A model generated the notes under the pieces. It was not told the origin of the DNA. It worked only from the letters and a program-made list of their open reading frames with translations, and did not search any database. 64,000 bases of DNA from Methanobacterium veterum. Lineage in GTDB: Archaea; Methanobacteriota; Methanobacteria; Methanobacteriales; Methanobacteriaceae. How positions within the stretch are numbered: the first letter of the stretch is position 1; the number at the start of each line of letters is the position of its first letter. Below are positions 17,951 to 27,626 of the stretch, one piece after another. Made by a program: the position numbers and the translations under genes. Where the stretch lies: positions 35,616-99,615 of the forward strand of contig NZ_JQJK01000017.1 in assembly GCF_000745485.1 (NCBI RefSeq), written 5' to 3'.

Positions 17951-18730
17951 ATGAATTCCAATTTAAATAAGCGCTTCTGGGAAGTGGACTCCCTGCGTGG
18001 ACTTGCAATAGTAATGATGGTAGTGTTCCATTTTATATTTGACTTGAATTATTTTGGAATTTACAGTTTCAACATATATTCCGGATTTTTATGGTGGTTT
18101 GCACGTATAACTGCATCTATGTTTATTTTTGTAGTGGGAGTATCTTTAAGTCTTAGTTATACAAGAACAACGCTTTCAAAGTATCATCTAACTGAAAAAG
18201 AGCTTTTTTTGAAGTATTTAAATAGAGGGCTTAAAATATTTTCTTAGGGGCTTTTAATTACCGCCGCTACATGGATATTTATTGGGGATGGATTCATTGT
18301 ATTTGGAATTCTTCACTTTATAGGAATAGCTATCATTTTAGAATACGTGTTTATAAAACGTAAGTATCTTAACTTGTTTGTGGGGATGCTATTTATTGCA
18401 GCAGGGATTTTCTTAATGGGTTTTAGATTTGATTTTTACGGCCTTTTATGGCTTGGATTTATTCCAAGTAATTTTTACTCTGTGGACTATTTCCCACTGC
18501 TGCCCTGGTTAGGAATAGTTTCTTTGGGGCTATTTCTTGGAAATACACTTTATGAAAAATATGTAAGGCAGTTTAAACTGCCTGATTTGTCCAATAATTT
18601 GATTGTGAAGATATCAAGCTTTTTAGGGAAACATTCACTGCTTATTTATTTAATTCACCAGCCTATAATAATTATACTGCTGTATCTTCTTGGCCTCATA
18701 GATATCAGTTATTTCTTCAATACCATTTAA
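17951..18730 (+). pseudogene. DUF1624 / heparan-alpha-glucosaminide acetyltransferase-like membrane protein with in-frame amber
   Basis: One reading frame of 260 codons is interrupted only by TAG at 18245-18247. The first part has the family start FWEVDSLRGLAIVMMVVFHFIFD and WWFARITASMFIFVVGVSLSLSY; after the stop the frame goes on without a shift as GLLITAATWIFIGDG, FGILHFIGIAIILEY, then further helices to LIYLIHQPIIIILLYL at 18730. The break is RGLKIFS-stop-GLLITAATW, a place where Trp (TGG) is expected, so a single G-to-A change explains it. The intact protein would have ~7-8 transmembrane helices and transfer an acyl group. Readthrough as pyrrolysine is unlikely in this order. Confidence 0.75.
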
Positions 18731-18820
18731 TTGGGACAAATTTATCTTTTAATTGATTATTATATATGTCAATGACGCGTGTTTTTATATTAGTTATATT
18801 TACAGTCTGTAATTGTATTT

Positions 18821-18850
18821 TAAATCTTATTTTGGATATAATAAGATTTA
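18821..18850. other. Perfect 11-bp inverted repeat
   Basis: TAAATCTTATT (18821-18831) and AATAAGATTTA (18840-18850) around an 8-nt loop, about 90 nt after the broken acyltransferase gene. No T-run follows, so it is not a clear terminator. Confidence 0.4.
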
Positions 18851-19002
18851 AAGAGCATCGAAAAGTAGATATTGTAATAATATCCCAATATAATTGATTA
18901 TATAACTAAAAATGAAGAATTATAATCCTTTTAGTTTGATACTTTATTTTTACATGTTTTTATAATTTTAAAACCATATTAACTAACTATAATACTTTAT
19001 TA

Positions 19003-19018
19003 TGTGATTAATTTCACA
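19003..19018. promoter_or_regulatory. TGTGA-N6-TCACA palindrome, site 3
   Basis: TGTGATTAATTTCACA followed by AATTAGTACAAAATA, matching sites 1 and 2 including the CACAAAT continuation. Located ~185 nt before the large secreted-protein gene. A further half site TTTCACAAACTC is at about 19122-19133. Confidence 0.5.
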
Positions 19019-19188
19019 AATTAGTACAAAATATTGTTATTATTTTTTTACTGTAAAAAAAACGTATAAATTGCTGTTTTTTGTATTAATTCTTTTTAAG
19101 CTTATTTTTTTATTACTTTAATTTCACAAACTCATTTTTTAATATTTTTATGGATGTGAATTTAATATCTTTAATGGAGGCGATATTA

Positions 19189-21195
19189 TTGATTAAAAGC
19201 AGGTTAAAGATTTCTATTTTAATTTTGATATTTTTAATTAGTACAATATCCAGTGCAGCAGTTATAAGTGCAAGTATTAATCAAAGTCGATCTTTAAATA
19301 TTACTGATGAAGATATACTAACAAATGATACAAATCAGACGGAAAACAGTACTAATCAGACTACAGATAACCAAACGATTAATCAAACAATGGATAATCA
19401 GACAAGAGATGCATTGATATCTAATCTAAGTCAAAGTGTTGGCGAATTAAATATAATGTGTAATGAATCTAACGAAACTGCGATAGCGGAATATTCTGGT
19501 CAAAAACTCCAAGAGCTTAAATCTAGTGTTAATAGTTCTAATATGAGTTCTACAACTAAAAAAAAGCTTCTTTTGAATATAAATACTGCATTACAAACAA
19601 ATAATGCAGCAATTAACTCTATAAATGATGTAAATGAAGAACAAGCTAAATCTGAACTCCAATATGAATATAACTTATTAAATCAAATTAATGCTCAAAT
19701 AGCCGCTGCAAATGGGACTGTAATAAGTACTAATGATGCTGATAATTTAACCAATAAAGTTAATCAAATTAAAGCGGGACATGAAAATGGAAATGCATGG
19801 ATTGTAGAAAATAATCCAGATATGCAAATTACACAAACAACCCAATATTATGCAAAAATTCAGGATAAAATTGATGAAATAAAAAACATTACAGCTCAAT
19901 TGAAAGCAGGTGGAGTTTCAATGGAGGTAAAAATCGTAGATGCATCTGATCTCCAATTGACAGAAAATGGAACATATACTCTAAAAGGTAATTCATCTAC
20001 TAATGTAAATGGAACACTTAAAGCGCATGCGTTTATTCCACTTATAGTAATTGCAGTTGCGGGAGTTATGATAACTATAAATTCATATGCGATGGCTTCA
20101 ATAGATACTGATGCAGAAGTAGAATATCTTGAAAAAACAGAAGGCCCTGTTTGTCAGGATTGTAGAAATAAGATGTTTGAACTAAATTTTGCTGGAATAT
20201 TTTTAGGTACCGTGATTACATGGGGTATAGCTATTGAATGTATGGATTCTGTTATCTTAGCCGAATATGGACTTGGGATTTTGGATTATCAAGATTTTAT
20301 AAGTGAAATTTCAGGAGCAGTACTTGCAGGGGCATTTAAAACAGCAAATGATGCAGTAGGAGATGGTTGTGATCATGAATGGTGCATTTTTTATAAATTT
20401 AAGTATTATGATCTTTCGGGGGAATTGAATCCACCAATTACGGCGTTTTTGAATGAGCCTAATACAATAAATGTGACTGTATTTACCAATAAGTGGGGTA
20501 ACATTAATAAATCGTTTGATGTTTCATTGTATGTTAATAGTACGGATGGAACTGGTGGGAACCCTATGCAATATCAGCTTGTAAGTACTCAAAGAGTGAA
20601 TGGTTTAAATGGAAAAAGTAATATTACATTACCTTTTAGTTGGACTCCTACGGTACGTGGAACTAATTCATTGAAAGTTGTTGTTGATGAGGGCAATGAA
20701 GTTAATGAAACAGATGAGGGTAATAATGGGGCATATGGCACTGTAAATGTTATGGCAATAGATAGAATGCAACTTATTAATACAACTTCAGAACCTTCTA
20801 GTAATGATCCAAATCAACCTCGTTCTATTACGTATTACTTCAAAGCGGATCATCCTTTATTGCTTGATCCTGGAGTATTCATTAGAACGCCTACATTTGT
20901 CTATGAGACTACTAATCCTGTATATAGTCCAGATGGTTTCCAGGTGTTTTATCCATATGGTGCCATATGGCAATACTATTCAGATTCTCCAGATGGACCA
21001 TGGAATGCATGTTTCTCTAATCCATATGTAACATGTGAACCTAATGTCACAAGTTACTTCGTAACTCATTGGGCCTCAGGGTCTGGATATCATCAGTACT
21101 TTGCTGTGAAGATGATGGTCCATTCAAGTGATTACTGGGGAGATAGTATACTGAAAACAAGATTAGAAAATTTCTACGCTATAGAAAATAAATAA
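19189..21195 (+). CDS. Large secreted surface protein with CARDB domain
   Basis: About 668 aa. I favour TTG 19189 because GGAGG at 19176-19180 is 8 nt upstream and it gives a clean signal peptide (IKSRLKISILILIFLIS); in-frame ATGs at 19150 and 19174 lack ribosome sites. After the signal comes an Asn/Thr-rich low-complexity stretch, a long helical/coiled region, a central hydrophobic helix (FIPLIVIAVAGVMITIN), a Cys-containing segment (CQDCRNK, CDHEWC), then a CARDB-like adhesion domain (about PPITAFLNEPNTINVTVFTNK to VVVDEGNEVNETDEGNN) and a further C-terminal beta domain. CARDB domains act in extracellular adhesion. The substrate is unknown. Confidence 0.8.
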   Translation: MIKSRLKISILILIFLISTISSAAVISASINQSRSLNITDEDILTNDTNQTENSTNQTTDNQTINQTMDNQTRDALISNLSQSVGELNIMCNESNETAIAEYSGQKLQELKSSVNSSNMSSTTKKKLLLNINTALQTNNAAINSINDVNEEQAKSELQYEYNLLNQINAQIAAANGTVISTNDADNLTNKVNQIKAGHENGNAWIVENNPDMQITQTTQYYAKIQDKIDEIKNITAQLKAGGVSMEVKIVDASDLQLTENGTYTLKGNSSTNVNGTLKAHAFIPLIVIAVAGVMITINSYAMASIDTDAEVEYLEKTEGPVCQDCRNKMFELNFAGIFLGTVITWGIAIECMDSVILAEYGLGILDYQDFISEISGAVLAGAFKTANDAVGDGCDHEWCIFYKFKYYDLSGELNPPITAFLNEPNTINVTVFTNKWGNINKSFDVSLYVNSTDGTGGNPMQYQLVSTQRVNGLNGKSNITLPFSWTPTVRGTNSLKVVVDEGNEVNETDEGNNGAYGTVNVMAIDRMQLINTTSEPSSNDPNQPRSITYYFKADHPLLLDPGVFIRTPTFVYETTNPVYSPDGFQVFYPYGAIWQYYSDSPDGPWNACFSNPYVTCEPNVTSYFVTHWASGSGYHQYFAVKMMVHSSDYWGDSILKTRLENFYAIENK

Positions 21196-21198
21196 AAA

Positions 21199-21222
21199 GA
21201 TTGAAAGCATTGTTTTTCAATC
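21199..21222 (+). terminator. Hairpin terminator
   Basis: GATTGAAA pairs with TTTCAATC (8 bp, 8-nt loop), followed by ATATTTTTT, directly after the stop of the surface-protein gene and 27 nt before the next start. Confidence 0.55.
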
Positions 21223-21248
21223 ATATTTTTTAGAGAGGAAATATTGAT

Positions 21249-22322
21249 ATGAAATGTAAAAACTGTGGAGCAGAAAATCCAGATGGAGAAAGGTACTGTA
21301 AAAAGTGCAAAAAAGCTTTTTATGAAGAATTATCTTTTAAAAATGCAATTTATGGGGTAATATCTGGACCTAATTGGTTTAGTATAGAAGTTGGAGTTAT
21401 AATTGCTTCGATAATAGCTTTTGTTGGCTATTTTATTACAGGTCCTGAAAATATTTTCTTTTACAGTCTTTTACCTGCATCACTTGTGGGCGGCGGTGTT
21501 ACAAGTATTTTATCTTATAATAGAAATATAAGGGCTGCTTATGATTATTTGCCTTCTTTAAATGGGACATTAACAGGGTTGATAATAGGTTTTGCAGGCG
21601 TATTTCTTTTTATGACTTCAATTGGAGATTCAAATGGATCTATTTTTCTTCTTTTCATGCCTAGTTATGCAATTTGGGGATTTTTAGGAGGAATAATAGG
21701 TACTTTTGTAAATGTAATAAGAGAAAAAAACATTAAATTGATAATACCTTTTATAATGGGTTTAATTGTTATAGCTGTTTTTATAGGATATTCTCTTAAC
21801 CAATCTGACATGGATGCAGAATACAAAGATTCATTGGGAGATCAAATTTATTATTTAGCTTTTGATGATTTAATGCAACCTGAAGCAGATTCTATTTTAA
21901 ATGCAAAGGTCAACAGCACTCAACAGAAGATAAAAAATTTGAAAGAAGCCCAAGAAAGATATCAAGAAATGAAAATTATAACTAAAAAAGCACAAGCGTC
22001 TAATTACCAAATGATCAACAATACAATGTCAACTAACGAAAAAGAATATGCTCAAGCTTTAGGAGAATATATCAACTTAAAATATAATTATTACAGTGAA
22101 ATGGAAACTGGTATAAGTTTAGCTATAAATGGGGATACAAATGGGGCAAGGATGCACTATCAAACTGCTCAAGATTTGATATCTAAGATACAAAGTCAAG
22201 AAAACTCACTTAAGACAATAGTCAACAAAAATCCTCAACTCAAACAATATATGGAAGATCAGGCAGTATATATCGAAAAAGCAGCTAAAGAGGACAAATC
22301 TAAAAATAAAACATTCATTTAA
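21249..22322 (+). CDS. Zinc-ribbon membrane protein with coiled-coil tail
   Basis: 357 aa. Residues 3-20 form a CxxC...CxxC zinc ribbon (CKNCGAENPDGERYCKKC), followed by four to five transmembrane helices (about residues 40-180: SIEVGVIIASIIAFVGYF, FFYSLLPASLVGGG, LTGLIIGFAGVFLFM, FMPSYAIWGFLGGIIG, IIPFIMGLIVIAVFIGY) and a ~150-residue helical coiled-coil region outside the membrane. Zinc-ribbon membrane proteins of this layout are abundant in Methanobacteriales, but their function is unknown. SD GAGAGGAAA precedes ATG 21249. It may be co-expressed with the surface protein upstream, though a terminator separates them. Confidence 0.75.
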   Translation: MKCKNCGAENPDGERYCKKCKKAFYEELSFKNAIYGVISGPNWFSIEVGVIIASIIAFVGYFITGPENIFFYSLLPASLVGGGVTSILSYNRNIRAAYDYLPSLNGTLTGLIIGFAGVFLFMTSIGDSNGSIFLLFMPSYAIWGFLGGIIGTFVNVIREKNIKLIIPFIMGLIVIAVFIGYSLNQSDMDAEYKDSLGDQIYYLAFDDLMQPEADSILNAKVNSTQQKIKNLKEAQERYQEMKIITKKAQASNYQMINNTMSTNEKEYAQALGEYINLKYNYYSEMETGISLAINGDTNGARMHYQTAQDLISKIQSQENSLKTIVNKNPQLKQYMEDQAVYIEKAAKEDKSKNKTFI

Positions 22323-22368
22323 TAGAAATTTAAACATTCATTTTATATTTTTTAATTTTAACGAGGAG

Positions 22369-22383
22369 ATGGTATCTATGTAG
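22369..22383 (+). other. Start-stop mini-ORF in leader
   Basis: GAGGAG at 22363-22368 is followed by ATGGTATCTATGTAG, i.e. a 4-codon frame, or a bare ATG-TAG from 22378. It lies 58 nt before the 1086-aa surface-protein gene, which has its own SD (TTGGAGGTGA). Could be a leader peptide or a chance decay product. Confidence 0.3.
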
Positions 22384-22440
22384 GTTGTTACTTTAGGTGT
22401 TTATATTATTTTGTTAGGAATATATTTGGAGGTGAAATAA

Positions 22441-25400
22441 ATGTTTAAGAAGTTAGTGTTGTTCTCATTGTTTTTATTATTCATGTTAAGCGCTTCTGGA
22501 GCAGTATCTGCTACAAACTGGACTGTTGGTTCTAATAGTACTTATCAATCTATCCAGGCGGCTATAGATAGTAATAACACACTTGAAAATGATACTATAA
22601 TTGTTAATCCGAAAAGTGATGGCTCTTATCGCGAAAATTTGTATATAAACAAGGGTAAACTTCATTTGATTGCTAATGGGTCTGTTACTATCAATGCTTC
22701 AAACTATAATTTACCTGTTGCAACGATAGGTTACAATGGAGCTGGTTCAACTATTCAGGGTTTTACTTTAATAGGTGGAACATCAGGTATTGTAACATAT
22801 GCCGATGATTGTCAGATAACAGGAAACAACATAACAATAGGAAACCCTAAAAGTGACTATTCTGATGGTGTTGATAGTGGTTACACGGTTGATGGGGGAA
22901 TAGCAGTTGAAGGCAGTAATGTACAGGTAAAAGGGAATAAAATCAACGGAAACCGTGATAATGTCAAAGGAATCATGATCGTAGCATCAAATTGTAACGT
23001 TACTGAAAACAATATAACCAATGCCGCATTTGGAATCCTATTTGGAGGCGCAGACGGGTGTAATGTGACCAATAACATTATAAATGGATGTTATTATGGT
23101 GTTGATATAGAATGTAACGACTATTACTTTATTTCAGAAAACTGTCAAATAACTGGAAACACTATTATAAATAGTTCTATGTATGGTATAAGAATTAGCG
23201 GTGCAGATGGAGACGAAAATGTAATAAATAGTATTCAGATAACTGGAAACACTATTAAAAACAATGGTAACAGAGGTGAACAAACTGGTGGAGGAATTTA
23301 CCTAAACCATGATACATCTAATATCACTATATCTGGAAATAACGTTGCAGGTAACTGGAATGGAATTGATTTCAGCAATATTTTAGATGGAGATAGTGAT
23401 TTCCAATCTCAGGGCGGTAACGTTGTAACTGGAAATAAAATCCTTGGAAATAGTAACGATGGTATCTATATAACCTTTGGAAGCCCTCAAATCCTCAGCA
23501 ACATCATTACAAGTAATGGAAGAGATGGAATAAACTTTGAATCTGGAAGCGGACTGGTAAACTTCAACGTAATAGCAAATAATACTCGATTTGGATTATG
23601 CTTAACTAACGGGACTGTGGCGATAAATGCTACAAATAACTGGTGGGGAACAAATACTCCAGTATATGTAAATGGCAGTGTCATACCTGTAAATGGAACA
23701 ATTATATATGAAAATAGTGAATCGCTTTTAAATTATGATCCATGGCTCATATTGTCAATAGATACAACAAACAGTTCAATTAAAGAGGGAAATAGTTCTA
23801 CAGTTACAGTAGACTTGACACACAATTCAAATGGTCAGGATACATCAAATCAGGGGAATATACCTGATGAAACACCAATAGATTTCAGCTACATTTTAGG
23901 AACAATTAGTACATCAAACCCGTCATTTTCGAGGGGTAAAGCAAGAGCTACAATAACTGGTGGAAACACTTCAGGAACAGCCAATGTAATTGTAACGTTA
24001 ACTGGATATGTTTTTACTACTTCAATTACTGTAGATAATACATTACCGACTGTTTCAGTAAATCCTGTAGGTGGAACTTACAATACAGTTCAGAATGTGA
24101 TTTTAACTGCCAGTGAAGCTGGTATGGTTTATTATACTACTGATGGGAGTGATCCTTTAACAAGCAGTACCAGACATATTTATTCAGGTCCAATTAACAT
24201 TAACAGCCCAATAACACTGAAATTTGTAGCAGTAGATGCTGCTAATAACTGGAGTCCTGTTTATACTCAAATATATACGGTAGATGCTGTAGCACCAACC
24301 GTAGGGTTTAATCCTGCAGGTGGAGTATATAATACAGTTCAGAATGTGATTTTAACTGCCAGTGAAGCTGGTATGGTTTATTATACTACTAATGGGAGTG
24401 ATCCTTTAACAAGCAGTACCAGACATATTTATTCAGGTCCAATTAACATTAGCAGTTCTACAACATTGAAATTTGTGGCAGTAGATCTAGTTGGGAATTT
24501 ATCTCCTGTATATACAGTAATCTACACAATTGATACTGTAGCTCCTACTGTTTCCGCAAATCCTGCAGGTGGAACTTACAATACTGAACAGCATGTAAAT
24601 TTAAATGCCAGTGAGAATGCTACGGTTTATTACACTACTGATGGAAGTAATCCTCAGACAAGCAGTACCAGACATATTTATTCAGGTCCAATTAGTATCA
24701 GTAGTCCACTGACCTTGAAATTTGCTGCAATAGACATTGCTAACAACTGGAGTCCAGTTTATACTCAAACATACACCGTAAATGTTGATACTTTTACAAC
24801 TGATCAAATTGTTAATGCAGCAAACAGTGTTAAAAGTTATATTGAAACTAATAAAGCGTTACCAAGCACTGTAACCATAGGAGGTTGTACTTTAAGTATA
24901 ACACAGTTCTTATATCTGGCTGCGCGAGCTACAGTAATACTTTCAGTAGATGCAGGTGAATTAGTTAAAGTAAGTAACTTTGCCCCTCCCTCAAGTACCT
25001 ATGAAGAAGCTTCAGGAACATTGTGTACAGTAGATTATCTTGATTTAGCTCAGAGAGTAGCTGATTTTATGGATGCAAATCAGCAGGCACCACGTTACGG
25101 TGAAACAGATATAAGTAAAGTTGGTTACAATTCCATGATATATCTTTACAGCAGGATATTGAGCTTCTTTGACACGTATGGTGTTTACCCTGCATATATT
25201 ACTGTGAAACCATGGTCATCTGCAAATATTCCTATCATTGACACTGTTTATACATTAGATCAAATTGCAGATGCGTCAAATAGGGTTAAAAACTATATTG
25301 AAACTAATGAAGCGTTACCAAGCACTGTAAGAGTAGGAAATTCAACTCTAAGTATATATCAGTACTTGTATCTAGCTACACAGGCCACAGCATCAAAAGC

Positions 25401-25701
25401 TTCTAACGGCAATGTTGCATTAACCATAGGAAGTTTTTCTTCACCTTCCTCTAATACTGAACAATTAAACAGTGGAACATTGAGTCAGGCAGAATACATA
25501 GACTTAGCAGCAAGGATAATTAATTATATGGATACAAATGGTGCGGTTCCATCATATGGTCAGACTAACCTTGGGAAGGTAGGTTATAAATCCTTAATTT
25601 ACCTTTACAGCAGAATATTGACTTATTATTATAATTATGGTGTTTTGCCAACATCTGTTGCTGTAAAACCCTGGTCATCTGCAAACATACCTATAACATA
25701 A
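22441..25701 (+). CDS. Pseudomurein-binding surface protein: beta-helix, CHB_HEX repeats and PMB repeats
   Basis: 1086 aa cell-surface protein. Signal peptide at 1-25 (LSASGAVSA). Residues about 30-430 are a right-handed parallel beta-helix of PbH1 repeats (NNITNAAFGILFGGADGCNVTNN, ITGNTIKNNG). Residues about 530-785 hold three 83-residue tandem chitobiase/beta-hexosaminidase C-terminal-like repeats (YYTTDGSDPLTSSTRHIYSGP). The C-terminal ~300 residues are four pseudomurein-binding repeats in two alternating pairs (DQIVNAANSVKSYIETN...LPSTV; YLDLAQRVADFMDANQQAPRYG...). PMB repeats tie proteins to the pseudomurein wall, so this is a wall-attached adhesin or carbohydrate-acting protein. SD TTGGAGGTGA. 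No catalytic residues assigned. Confidence 0.93.
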   Translation: MFKKLVLFSLFLLFMLSASGAVSATNWTVGSNSTYQSIQAAIDSNNTLENDTIIVNPKSDGSYRENLYINKGKLHLIANGSVTINASNYNLPVATIGYNGAGSTIQGFTLIGGTSGIVTYADDCQITGNNITIGNPKSDYSDGVDSGYTVDGGIAVEGSNVQVKGNKINGNRDNVKGIMIVASNCNVTENNITNAAFGILFGGADGCNVTNNIINGCYYGVDIECNDYYFISENCQITGNTIINSSMYGIRISGADGDENVINSIQITGNTIKNNGNRGEQTGGGIYLNHDTSNITISGNNVAGNWNGIDFSNILDGDSDFQSQGGNVVTGNKILGNSNDGIYITFGSPQILSNIITSNGRDGINFESGSGLVNFNVIANNTRFGLCLTNGTVAINATNNWWGTNTPVYVNGSVIPVNGTIIYENSESLLNYDPWLILSIDTTNSSIKEGNSSTVTVDLTHNSNGQDTSNQGNIPDETPIDFSYILGTISTSNPSFSRGKARATITGGNTSGTANVIVTLTGYVFTTSITVDNTLPTVSVNPVGGTYNTVQNVILTASEAGMVYYTTDGSDPLTSSTRHIYSGPININSPITLKFVAVDAANNWSPVYTQIYTVDAVAPTVGFNPAGGVYNTVQNVILTASEAGMVYYTTNGSDPLTSSTRHIYSGPINISSSTTLKFVAVDLVGNLSPVYTVIYTIDTVAPTVSANPAGGTYNTEQHVNLNASENATVYYTTDGSNPQTSSTRHIYSGPISISSPLTLKFAAIDIANNWSPVYTQTYTVNVDTFTTDQIVNAANSVKSYIETNKALPSTVTIGGCTLSITQFLYLAARATVILSVDAGELVKVSNFAPPSSTYEEASGTLCTVDYLDLAQRVADFMDANQQAPRYGETDISKVGYNSMIYLYSRILSFFDTYGVYPAYITVKPWSSANIPIIDTVYTLDQIADASNRVKNYIETNEALPSTVRVGNSTLSIYQYLYLATQATASKASNGNVALTIGSFSSPSSNTEQLNSGTLSQAEYIDLAARIINYMDTNGAVPSYGQTNLGKVGYKSLIYLYSRILTYYYNYGVLPTSVAVKPWSSANIPIT
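24049..24792 (+). repeat. Three 249-bp tandem repeats inside surface-protein gene
   Basis: Units start at 24049, 24298 and 24547 with an exact 249-nt (83-codon) period. Units 1 and 2 are nearly identical over blocks such as TATAATACAGTTCAGAATGT and AGCAGTACCAGACATATT; unit 3 is more diverged. This indicates recent duplication or homogenisation of the CHB_HEX-like domain. Confidence 0.85.
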
Positions 25702-25709
25702 AATAGTGC

Positions 25710-25732
25710 TGAAACATGCATGTGCTGTTTCA
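25710..25732 (+). terminator. Hairpin terminator after PMB-repeat protein
   Basis: TGAAACA pairs with TGTTTCA around a 9-nt loop, followed by ATATTTTATTTTTTAATTTTT, 8 nt after the stop codon. Confidence 0.6.
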
Positions 25733-26226
25733 ATATTTTATTTTTTAATTTTTATTTTTTAAAACTGATATTGGGTCTAAGACGAAGATAATGGTGCATT
25801 TTTTGTTAGTACTCTCATCTGTTGAACTGTAATATTAAGGATAAAACAGAATTATATTCAATATTATTTGGACTATTTAGTAAAACAGATTATTGAATCA
25901 AAGATTATTTGAGTTCTACTAAAATAATTTCAATTCAATATTAAATTTTTATATTAGCAACTGATATTTATTATAACCAAGATAACTAACATATCATATT
26001 GATCGTAGTGAATAACATAACATGCTAAACTATAATTTTAGATGATTTATAAGAATAGCCTATTTGTATTCACTCTTATGCTCTTTAAGTCAATTAAAAC
26101 GATAATACAATGTAATGAGAAACTATTTAGTAATTAACTATAAATAAATTATCTCAATGATTAATCACAAGCACGATTTATTGATATTTAAATAATCATT
26201 TTATTATTGAACAGTAAGGTGTGGCC
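25733..26226. other. Long AT-rich intergenic region
   Basis: About 490 nt with no coding frame or structured element that I can support. The gatA promoter should be in its last 100 nt. Confidence 0.35.
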
Positions 26227-27597
26227 ATGAGTCTTTTAAATAAATCCAAATCAATTAAAAATCATGAAATAACAGCTTTAGAGAATGTAGAAGGCTTTTT
26301 AAAAACAATAAAAAAGAAAAATGACAGTATAAATGCTTTTTTAGAAATAAATGAGGATGAAGCGATCCATGCAGCAGAGAAAATCGATTCTAAAATTGAA
26401 AAAGGTAGTAAAGTAGGAAAACTTGCAGGTCTCACTGTGGGGATAAAAAGCAACATCAATGTTGAAGACTTTAAAATCACAGCAGCTTCAAAAACTCTTG
26501 AAAACTACTTTGGAAGCTATGACGCCACTGTTGTTAAAAGAATAAAGGAACAGGATGGTATAATTTTAGGTGTAACCAACATGGATGAGTTTGCAGCTGG
26601 AAGTTCCACTGAAACATCGTATTTTGGATACACTGAAAACCCTGCTGCACCTGGAAGAATTCCAGGAGGTTCAAGTGGAGGAAGTGCAGCTGCAGTTGCA
26701 GCGGAAATGTGTGATCTCTCATTAGGATCTGATACTGGAGGATCCATAAGAAACCCTGCATCCCACTGTGGAGTTATGGGATTTAAACCAACTTATGGTG
26801 TAGTTTCAAGGCAGGGATTACTTGACCTTGCAATGAGTCTTGATCAGATAGGGCCTTTTGCCCAGGAAGCTGGCGGAATCGCTTTAATGCTCGACACCAT
26901 CGCAGGATACGACCCAATTGAATGCACAAGCCTGAAAGATACTCCTGATTTTGAAGGTATAACTGAAAAGTCACAGGATGCCCTCAAAGGAATGAGGGTG
27001 GGTGTAGTAAAAGAGTTCTTTGATGTTTCTGATGACAAGATAGTCAATATAATTGAAGATCGGATCGATAAAATGACAGAAGCAGGAGCTGAAGTAGTGG
27101 AATTAAGCTTCGACTATATCGATTTATGTCTACCTACCTACTACCTCATAAACTATGTTGAATTTTTCTCTGCAACAAGAAAATACGACGGCCGAAAATA
27201 TGGTTACAGAATTGAAGATGTATGTGGAGATGAAGTTTTAAGGAGAATTCACATAGGTTCATACATCAGCCAGAAAGAATACAGCGGAAAATACTACAAA
27301 AAAGCACTGCAGGCAAGATCATTAATTAGAAGAGAAATAACCAAGCTTCTCGGTGGTGTGGATGTAATAGTAGGCCCAACAGTTCCAAAACTCCCTCACA
27401 AACTTGGTGAATCACTGGATACAATGGAAATGTATGCTTACGATGTCCTGACAGTTATAGCAAACCTTGCAGGAATTCCCGCAGCAAGTATGAAGGCTGG
27501 AGAAGTTGATGGAATACCAGTTGGACTTCAGATTCAGGGAAAACCATTAGATGATGCTAAAATCGTTCAAGTAATGGCGGGACTTGAACAGATTTAA
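26227..27597 (+). CDS. gatA: Aspartyl/glutamyl-tRNA amidotransferase subunit A
   Basis: Catalytic amidase of GatCAB, which converts Asp-tRNA(Asn) (and Glu-tRNA(Gln) in bacteria) to the amide; in archaea with GatDE the role is mainly Asn-tRNA. 456 aa, normal length. The Ser-cisSer-Lys triad is present: K74 in VGIKSNI, S149 in GGSSGGSAAAV and S173 in GSDTGGSIRNPA. ATG 26227 is preferred over GTG 26221 because AAGGTG (26216-26221) then has 5-nt spacing. gatB and gatC are not in the window, so the subunits are scattered. The next gene starts 29 nt later and may be co-transcribed. Confidence 0.96.
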   Translation: MSLLNKSKSIKNHEITALENVEGFLKTIKKKNDSINAFLEINEDEAIHAAEKIDSKIEKGSKVGKLAGLTVGIKSNINVEDFKITAASKTLENYFGSYDATVVKRIKEQDGIILGVTNMDEFAAGSSTETSYFGYTENPAAPGRIPGGSSGGSAAAVAAEMCDLSLGSDTGGSIRNPASHCGVMGFKPTYGVVSRQGLLDLAMSLDQIGPFAQEAGGIALMLDTIAGYDPIECTSLKDTPDFEGITEKSQDALKGMRVGVVKEFFDVSDDKIVNIIEDRIDKMTEAGAEVVELSFDYIDLCLPTYYLINYVEFFSATRKYDGRKYGYRIEDVCGDEVLRRIHIGSYISQKEYSGKYYKKALQARSLIRREITKLLGGVDVIVGPTVPKLPHKLGESLDTMEMYAYDVLTVIANLAGIPAASMKAGEVDGIPVGLQIQGKPLDDAKIVQVMAGLEQI

Positions 27598-27626
27598 CCA
27601 AATTTTTATTTTTCAGCGTGGAAACA

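Noticed and set aside
18245..18247. TAG read as pyrrolysine
   Set aside because: Not in a methylamine methyltransferase, no PYLIS-like context, and the order Methanobacteriales is not known to use it.
24049..24792. Regular repeats as a CRISPR array
   Set aside because: The 249-nt units are translated domains in one long frame.
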